Source: Holtermannia corniformis
Taxonomy: Eukaryota; Basidiomycota; Tremellomycetes; Holtermanniales
Length of the DNA: 64,000 nucleotides
Reading direction: 5' to 3'
Assembly: GCA_001599935.1 (NCBI GenBank)
Contig: BCIJ01000002.1
Location: 952,783 to 1,016,782 of the forward strand
Every line of letters starts with the position of its first letter. Position 1 is the first letter of the stretch. A program made the translations under genes and the position numbers. A model generated the notes under the pieces. The model did not search any database, was not told the DNA's origin, and saw only the letters and a program-made list of their open reading frames with translations. This document shows positions 56,968 through 64,000 of the stretch, in pieces.

Positions 56968-59900
56968 ATGCAGGGTGACTACCGCCAACAGGACACTGGA
57001 TGGGCGAGACAGGACCCAGGGCCGTCGTGGACGAACGCAGGGATCCAGCCGCACCAAACGACGCGGTATCCGGGTCCATCAGAGTCGTCAAATGGGAGTG
57101 ATACAAAGGGCACCGGAGGCGGCCAGAGCGCAGGGCAGCAGGCTCCGAAGAGGGGAGCCAAGGCGTGCACGGCGTGTGAGTAGTCTGAAGATGGATTTTG
57201 TGAGTTGAGACTGAGGCGGAGCATAGGCCGCAAAGGCAAGAATCGCTGCGAGGGCGAGGTGAGCGGTCCGTGCTGGACCTGGTGATGCAGGCTAATTGCG
57301 GATAGAATCCATGCAAGCGATGTCTGGCGAATGGAACTGAATGTGTGTTCGAGAAACCGGCGGTGACGCGAGCGCCGAGCACGACGCAGGGCATTGGCGA
57401 TGCCGTTCAGTCAGTGGCGGGTTGTATGCGGTCTGTGCTGACCCGTCAGGCGTGTCAACAATCTCGAGCAACATGTGTCTACCCTGGCAGCTTCGCAGAG
57501 TCAAATACAGAATACGGTGAGTAACGAGATGAGGCATGAACTGCGTCTGATTGATCGTATCTGACTTTGTGCAGCTTTCACAAATCTTGTCGTTATTGCC
57601 ATCTATAGCTGCGAACTCGGCTGCTAGCACAAATCATGGAACCGGTTCAAATCAGTCACATTCTCAAAATACTTCGCCGGCTCAAGGCCAGTCCCAGTCT
57701 CCTGCCCAACCGAGCCTGTACATCAACCCTACCCCTCCCAGCACCACACGTCCGCACTATCCATGGCCGAGCCCGACGACCGGGTACATGACGACTTCGC
57801 CAGGCCCAAGCCAGCTTCCAGGCATGGCGACCGGAGGCTACTCTGGATACCCTCCTGCGGGGATGCAGGGTCTATATGAGCTCGCAAGCCCAAAAACTCT
57901 GACTGGGCTAGGAGAACCACCAACTAGCGCCGAGCGGGGCGTGCAAGGCAAGCGGCCATACGGGGAAATGGAGATGCCGGAAGAGAAGCCGCGCAAGTTT
58001 CCAAAGCTCCCAGGGTTTCGCGCTCCAGTGAGTTAAGAATTCTGGCTGTGGCTTGTTCGTGAGACTAAGCGCTCAGCCGCATCGGTTTGGAACCTATGGT
58101 ATCATCCCGCCGTCATCTGGTCCACCGTCGCCAACGCACTCGAATCACTCTAGTGACTCGACAGACGACGCGTTGCCGCGCGAATCACTCAATGCGCCAA
58201 TCGAGGCGCTCCACGCGCTCGCCAGCGCCGCAGATCAAGCTGCCGTCGCCGATGTACAAGCGAAGAAGCGACGGGCGCGAGGCATGCGTGTGCGGAAACG
58301 CCGGCGTCCGGACGACACTCCGACCAATGCGTTTGCGCATGTGATCACCAAGGGCTTGGTGAGCGAAGCGGAGGGAAGGGAGCTGTGGGACATGTCAGTG
58401 CTCGCGCGTCATATATGTTGGCCATTGCTCACGTGTTCGCAGCTTCTTTTCTGGCTGTGATCTGTTCATCCCGCTGTTCGACCGCGCGTACGACACGTTT
58501 GAGACATTAAGCGCGAGGTCGCCATTCTCTACCAATGGTGCGTCTGCCTTGATGGGTGCCGTTGAAAACAAGCCTCAACTGTTGACAGGTATCCTTGCTG
58601 TCGCGGCGCGCATTAGAGCCGGCAACGGTCCGCTCGGTCCATCTTTCCACCATGCACTTGAAGAAGCACAGGGTATTGCCCGTTCGACACTGTTCGGTCC
58701 TTGTGTGAGAAAAGAGGCCGTCATGGCGGTCGTGATCCTGAGTGTTTGGAGTCAGCACGCGTGGCTGCCGAGTGGGTGCGTTGTCCAACGGAACGGGTCC
58801 GGGCGAGCGCTGACAGCGGCAGGCACGCCATGCGCATGGCTCTCGACATGAATCTGCATCGAGCACTTGACAAGCTTGCCAATGGTGATTCAGGGTTGCG
58901 GTCCGAGCCAGAGGAGCGAGATCTGGGTAAGCACATGTTTCACACTCAATAGAGCGGATATTGATCACGTACTTGCAGTGGTCTCTGCAAGGATATGGAT
59001 GAACATCTTTATCGTGCGTCGTCTGGACTGATACATAAAGTTGCTAACAAATTGTAGAACGACCATCTGTGCGTTGTCAGACCCGTTACACCTGCGTAGA
59101 CTCACTGTATCGTCCCCAGATTGAGTTTGGGAACTGGGAAACCTTTGCTGCTGCGCGATGACAGCAGCGTGCAAAACGCCCGACTCTTGCTGTAAGTACG
59201 CCGGATGTCACCCTTGGGGCTTAATTGACGAGCGCAGCTCACACCCAATGGTGTCATCGACCGACGTGCGTCTGATAGCCGGTGTTGAACTAGTCAAGCT
59301 GCGAGGTCAGCCCGCACGCCTTTACATCAAACTTCGCTGACGTCGAGCGCCCAGTACGCGTATACGAAACACTTGCGCCCCTGCACGGCAAAGTGGACGC
59401 GCAGACCGTCTCGTTCGTGCGGCGCATGTTCACCACACTGCAAGACTGGCACCGGGAGTGGCACGGGATCCATCGGCAGCAGTATCCCGAGGACAGCGTG
59501 CTGGTCAAGCTACTCGAGGCGGAGATGCTGTATGCGCAGCTGTGGACTGTGTGTGTTGCGCTCCGAGGCTGCGCTTGGGATAAGGTTGGTTGTCATTCGG
59601 CGCGAGCGAATCGAGGTTGACGAGGTGTAGCTACCGCAAGACCAGCGCGAGCTGGCGTTCAGAGCAAAAGACGCGGCGCTGGGCTGTCTAGAGGTCTTTG
59701 TACAATCGCCGAATTTGCGCAAACATCTAAAGTGTGAGAGGGGCTGCCTTTGCTTCGTCATCGACGTGCTAATCTGGACAGACGCGGTACACGAGCAAAT
59801 GGTCATGGTCTCGTTCGCCGCTGTTTTTCTTCTCAAAACGTGCGTTTCGACCTTGGACCCCAGGATGTTGACGTCGCAGCGCGATCCTGTTCCCCTCCGA

Positions 59901-60472
59901 GCTACCGCTACCAATCATCACCGGCAAAGTGACTGATCTCGCCAACATGCTCTCCGAAGAATGCTACGCCGAGCGCTACGCACTCACACTGCGTCTCATG
60001 CTAGCATCATGTAGGCGCAAGATGGGCGCCGTAACGACCATGCCTGGAACCCCTCGACTCATGGCTGACGGCGTCACGGAACCGGGCCTGCAAGCGCTCC
60101 TGATGCCCAGTGAAGACTTTGCAGGCCCCGGTGCGAACGGTGCGGATGATCTGGGCAACTTTACGTGGCCGGGAGAGTTTTCACCGAGTGAACTGCCGGA
60201 TTGGTTGAAGGACGGGGTCAGTCCATGCGCGGGCCACGAAGCAGCGCTGATGCTTGTTCGTGGTAGAACTCTGCAGATCTAGGTCTACCGATCGATGGCT
60301 CTGATTCACTGTTTCTCGCGCCCGAGTATGTCTGATACATTAGCTCGTTGGAAGTGGTGCTGATGCCCCGCCTAGACTCGCCAGCATGTTCCTCCCGACG
60401 AACAATTGGAACTTTACGTTTGGGGACTCGTTTGGCGGGGAAGCGGGGGACGAGGTGGCCGAGGCGTGGTGA
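56968..60472 (+). CDS. Zn(2)Cys(6) fungal transcription factor
   Basis: Start ATG 56968-56970, stop 60470-60472, about a dozen exons. A Gln/Pro/Ser-rich N-terminus of about 65 residues leads to the binuclear cluster: CTAC, six residues, C, five residues, CKRC, six residues, C (CX2CX6CX5CX2CX6C), interrupted by two introns. A short coiled coil (NNLEQHVSTLAASQSQIQN) for dimerisation follows. Then comes a long disordered linker with a basic patch (KKRRARGMRVRKRRR) and a middle homology region (FFSGCDLFIPLFDRAYDTF, MRMALDMNLHRALDKL, VDAQTVSFVRRMFTTLQDW). An acidic/aromatic C-terminus (NWNFTFGDSFGGEAG) may be an activation domain. Target genes unknown. The transposon end lies 142 bp upstream of the start codon. 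Confidence 0.82.
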
Positions 60473-60563
60473 CGCTGAGGAATCTAGGGCATTCAAGAGT
60501 GCATGCATACTGTAGCTATAGCCTATATTCCCTCTAATCGCCTTGTGCCCGGTCACTCGCGGT

Positions 60564-61580
60564 TCAATTAGACTTGAGCTCGACAAGCTCATTGATCCAC
60601 ATGTACCGACTCGCGAGCAGATAACCGTATCTGAACCACACGAGCTGGCTCGCATGCTGTCGCATAGCACCGACACTCTTCATATAGCCCTTGAGGTCGT
60701 TCACAAAGNCCCCGCCGTGACCTTTGCCGTCGCCGCCGAGCTGCCAAGCTTTGGGTTTCAGCGGCGCGTGCGGCGTCTCGGCCTGGCCTGTCGCGTAGAA
60801 CCAGAGTGGAACTAGGAGGGTTTTCAGGTTGTGTGCGGAGAACGAGAGCGAGGCATAGAGCGCTGGGAAGGGACCTTGGAATTTCGTTGACGGTGGGTGG
60901 GAGATGAGGGTGTAGATTGGCGTCTTGGAGGAGGAGAGGGCTCGCGGGATGGAGACGTGGTTTGGATGGGCGGTGATTCCCTTGGGGTCAAAGGTGATGA
61001 TCTGGCCGAGGTTAGCGAGGATCTGAGTGATGACACGAGCAGACGTACAATGTCTGCTGGGTGGTCTGAGAGGTGGGAATTGACGAGCGAGGCGATGAGA
61101 GAAGTGTTCCAGCTGATGGAAGGGTCGAGCGAGTCTTGCAGTTGACTATGAAGCGCTTAGCTGCTGTGACTTGTACGGCGCGGCATCCAACACGTACGGG
61201 TGGTTGACCAGCTTGACAGACTCTGAAGGGACCCCAAGACGATCATACGACTTGAACAGCTCTTCCTCTCTGACTGATCCCAACCCATCTGCGTTCCCTA
61301 CCCCACATTAGCGCCCAGCACCACTCCCACCGCCGGACATACCGTTACTCAGCACCAAACCATGCACATCCCATCCAAGCGCTGTCAAACCCAGTACACT
61401 CGGCGCAAAGAACATGGCCTCGTCGTCGGGGTGGGCTGTGACGAATAGAGCGGTTGCGTTGCGGGACGTGTCGTTGCCGTTGTGCAGCTGGGGGTGGAAT
61501 GAGGGTGACGGTGGCGGGGTGTGGAGGAGGTTGAAGAGGTGCGGGATGGCCGCTAGGGCCATGAACGCGTACTGAACCAT
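60564..61580 (-). CDS. GPI12: N-acetylglucosaminyl-phosphatidylinositol de-N-acetylase (PIG-L)
   Basis: Second enzyme of GPI-anchor synthesis, on the cytosolic face of the ER. Start ATG 61578-61580; an N-terminal hydrophobic anchor (QYAFMALAAIPHLFNLL) precedes the catalytic motif TAHPDDEAMFFAP with the metal-binding His-Pro-Asp-Asp. Then come VHGLVLSN, GLGSVREEELFKSYDRLG, IITFDPKGITAHPNHVSI with the second metal-binding His cluster, YTLISHP and a C-terminal MRQHASQLVWFRYGYLL that resembles the family end. About four introns. One undetermined base (near 60709) makes one codon ambiguous (Gly, Ala, Val or Asp). The gene is convergent with the transcription factor (91 bp apart). Confidence 0.88.
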
Positions 61581-61796
61581 GGTTGGCGGTTTTGACAGAG
61601 GCGGACGAGGGAAAGAAAGAGAACAAGACGAGCTGGCAACTCGGTGGCGGACGAGCACGTGCTTTTGGCGACGAGCCTATTTACCGACCAGCCGGAGATA
61701 GTCGCGCGCTCGCAAGCCTATTGAGCTGCTATGCAGCCCGCGTTGCCTGTGAACCAGCTACCCATGTCAACTTCTCTGTACTGCGTTCCCGCTAGA
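61581..61796. promoter_or_regulatory. bidirectional promoter region GPI12 / SWD2
   Basis: 216 bp between two divergent start codons, so both promoters are short or overlap. No motif recognised. Confidence 0.4.
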
Positions 61797-64000
61797 ATGG
61801 CAAGCCAGCATGCAGAGTCGTCAAAGACGCTGCTCCCTCTCACAGGCAACCTCATGGTAGGTGGCATCCCCCAATACCTCGGTGTTTGCTTCCACAGTCA
61901 CATTCGCTTCTTGAGCTGACACCCCACCCGCAGAAAGCGTACCGCCCCGCCAAGGTGTTTAAAGATGCCGTCCAAGACTCTCCCACGAACCAAGTCACGG
62001 CCGTCGCGTTTGATGATGGCGGCGACAAGTGTGTGACAGCGGGCGAAGATGACATGTTTTGCCTGTGGGACTGTCGCAAGGGCAAGTAAGTTGCAGCTGT
62101 CCCATTCCTTTGCCTTGTCGTCTTCATCTACAGCTAGTTATCTGCACAGAAGCTTCTCTTCCGTCGTATGAGACTAGTAATAGACGTTGGCGGGGGCATA
62201 CCGAATCGAACGCGCTGATCACACCCCGCAGGAAGCTCAAGACATTCTACTCGAAGAAATACGGGATCGCCCACCCGCGCTTCACCCACCGAGCCAACAA
62301 CCTCTTGCACGCATCCACAAAGGAAGACGACGCGATCCGGTACCACAGCATGCACGAGAACAAGTACATCAGCTACTTTCGAGCGCACACCGCTAGGTTC
62401 GTCTGTCGCAGCCTCTTGCCTCTGGTACACTCATCCGCTCGGATGACACGTAACTCGGCACGGCAAGAGGACTGAGATGGGATGTCGGACGCTGACGGCG
62501 CACAGGGTTCGCTCGCTCGAAATCCACCCGCAAGACGATGGCTTCTTGTCGGCTGGGGACGATGCGACCGTCCGGCTCTGGGATCTCCGAAGCTCTGCTT
62601 GTAGGGTGAGTCAAACCGCTTCGCTTTCTGTTTTCAAACGGGATCACGCGTTTGATACACCACGATCGCGGCGCAGCACAGCCTTGCGCTCGGCTGGTAT
62701 CAGCCGAGTCGCAGGCGCAAGCAGCTATGCCACTTGATCAGCTTCGTGGACCTCGTGAGCGGGTACTGGGACATCTGCGCGCTTGAACTACTCTACCTGA
62801 TCGTCGTTGTCGATCTCTTGATGGTCAATGCGTAGATGATCTGGATATCGACTCTTCGAAAGCCCTCGACGGCATAGGCAGCAGCATGGATGGGCGGCGA
62901 CGCGGTGATCGATGCAAGCCGACGGCGGCTGACGGCTAACCGGGTTTCTTCCGTGCAAAGCGTCGGTTGGCATACAGGGCAGGTGCCACCACCGTGCGAG
63001 GGGGTCCCTACTGCGAGCCGATCGACGCCAGCACGACTCAGTCTTACGATCCGGACGGATCCTGCAGATGTTGAGTTGTGGTGACGAGAATGCATGGAGC
63101 GGACGCGCCAGTGGCCTCAACCCGCACAGGCACTGCATGAACATCGGCAGGTCATCTACATATCCCTCGGCGCGTGGTTTCCAACCGCAGACTTCCGACA
63201 GCAGCGACAGACCTTGAAAGCTGGGTCTAGAACTGCATATGTGCAGAGTACATATTGTGGTCGCAAGGCCAAGTCACGTCATCGCTGTCGCTGTCGATGG
63301 CCAACAAAGACAGATCACTGGCCGTTGCGTGTCTGCCAGCGAGATGCTTACTTGCATGAGCTAGCTGTCCCAATGCTGGTCATCATTGCCGAACCAGAGA
63401 CGTTTGCCGGTTACCGGATCGTGACTGGTCGCCTGCATGTATGCAATGGCAGATTCGAGCGCTAGCCGAAGGATTGTGAACTGCTTCGGAGCCTGTTGAT
63501 AGGCAGTCGCCGCACGCTTCGCAGGTTGCTATAGCGTGGATGTCGAATCCGCGCGATCCTGACAAGGTAGCTGTGGCAACGCTTGACGCGTGTCTGGCTG
63601 TACTCGGCTTGATCTGTGACGTTCTGACAAGTCTGTTGAAGTAGTCACCTAGCTGGTCCAATGTCATGCGAACATCGGCGATTCAGCTGTATGTCGACTA
63701 CGCCTAGGTGTCAAGTTGCACACTCATGATATTGGACGTCGGATTGGGTGTCTGAGGAATCCGCGCAAGCCCCATCATCGTACAATATCTGACACCTCGC
63801 AGGGATTGCTCAAAAACATTGGCGGATCGACATTAGCGGCATTCGACAGCGGCGGCATGGTCTTTGCTGTTGCGTGCAGCGAGATTGGCGCAATCATGCT
63901 GTACGATGTCTCGACTTTCGATGTGGTGAGTGCCCTCTGTCTGCTCCGCGGCCCGCCGACACCCGCAGGGGCCCTTTGCCCACGCCTACATCCGGGATCC
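61797..64000 (+). CDS. SWD2: Swd2/WDR82 WD-repeat protein, 3' end beyond window
   Basis: WD40 subunit shared by the Set1/COMPASS H3K4 methyltransferase and, in yeast, the cleavage and polyadenylation factor. Start ATG 61797 (MASQHAESSKTLLPLTGNLM). Exons then read KAYRPAKVFKDAVQDSP, VTAVAFDDGGDKCVTAGED, CLWDCRKGK, LKTFYSKKYGIAHPRFTHRA, NLLHASTKEDDAIRYHSMHE, NKYISYFRAHTAR, VRSLEIHPQDDGFLSAGDD, VRLWDLRSSACR, then after a 1.2-kb intron GLLKNIGGSTLAAFDSGG and LYDVSTFDV. The order and motifs (SKKYG...FTHRA, ASTKEDD, WDLRS) match Swd2 up to about the fourth repeat. The window stops inside the next exon (GPFAHAYIRD). Confidence 0.85.
62606..63802 (+). other. 1.2-kb intron of SWD2
   Basis: Canonical GTGAGT donor and a CTGACACCTCGCAG acceptor; removing it joins DLRSSACR to GLLKNIGG in frame. 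It is more than ten times the local intron norm. It contains only short open frames; no transposon end or RNA gene was recognised. Confidence 0.65.

Noticed and set aside
1..64000. tRNA, rRNA, CRISPR arrays or telomeric repeats
   Set aside because: No cloverleaf with a B-box-like arm, no rRNA stretch, no regularly spaced repeats and no telomere repeat were found by eye.

Overview
The window is nuclear DNA of a filamentous or yeast-like fungus, most probably a basidiomycete. Almost every gene is interrupted by many short introns of about 45-110 nt, with GTNNGT donors, a CTGAC-like branch site and an AG acceptor. The proteins are fungal (Rdh54, Ccz1, Gid8, Swd2, Sen34, Zn2Cys6 regulator) and the Tnp2-type CACTA transposon is of a kind common in basidiomycetes. 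I cannot place it to class or genus. Three bases are undetermined (289, 1008 and one near 60709).

Left part (1-8.4 kb): about 1.3 kb without a recognisable gene, then four small, diverged, tandem genes of unknown function on the minus strand, a four-exon ATP synthase subunit (ATP18), and one continuous spliced reading frame that joins a CIA30 domain to the vacuolar fusion protein Ccz1.

Core housekeeping block (8.4-35.4 kb): a PI-PLC-like phosphodiesterase, a UPF0658 Golgi membrane protein, a YPT35-type PX protein, ribosomal protein L5, a cyclopropane-fatty-acid synthase, the recombination translocase RDH54, a small protein with a myristoylation signal and a PPxY motif, ribosomal protein S20, tRNA-splicing endonuclease subunit SEN34 (with an exceptional 1.9-kb intron), a CECR2-like chromatin-remodelling subunit, and SUMO.

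Secretome cluster (36.3-38.4 kb): three tandem two-exon genes encode small secreted proteins with one mirror-symmetric cysteine pattern, C-x3-C-x6-C / C-x6-C-x3-C, and a phase-1 intron in the loop between the halves. I did not recognise this family; it is the most interesting possible undescribed system here.

Right part (39-64 kb): GID8, an MFS transporter, WDR8, a hypothetical gene, mitochondrial lipoyltransferase, two small tandem paralogs, then an apparently intact 6.7-kb CACTA transposon (40-bp perfect terminal inverted repeats, 3-bp target duplication AGG, two intact spliced genes) inserted about 140 bp upstream of a Zn2Cys6 transcription factor. After that come GPI12 (PIG-L) and the 5' part of SWD2, which runs off the window. 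Neighbouring genes are mostly unrelated in function and arranged in divergent or tightly convergent pairs; I see no metabolic gene cluster. All exon boundaries were inferred by eye from splice signals and frame continuity.
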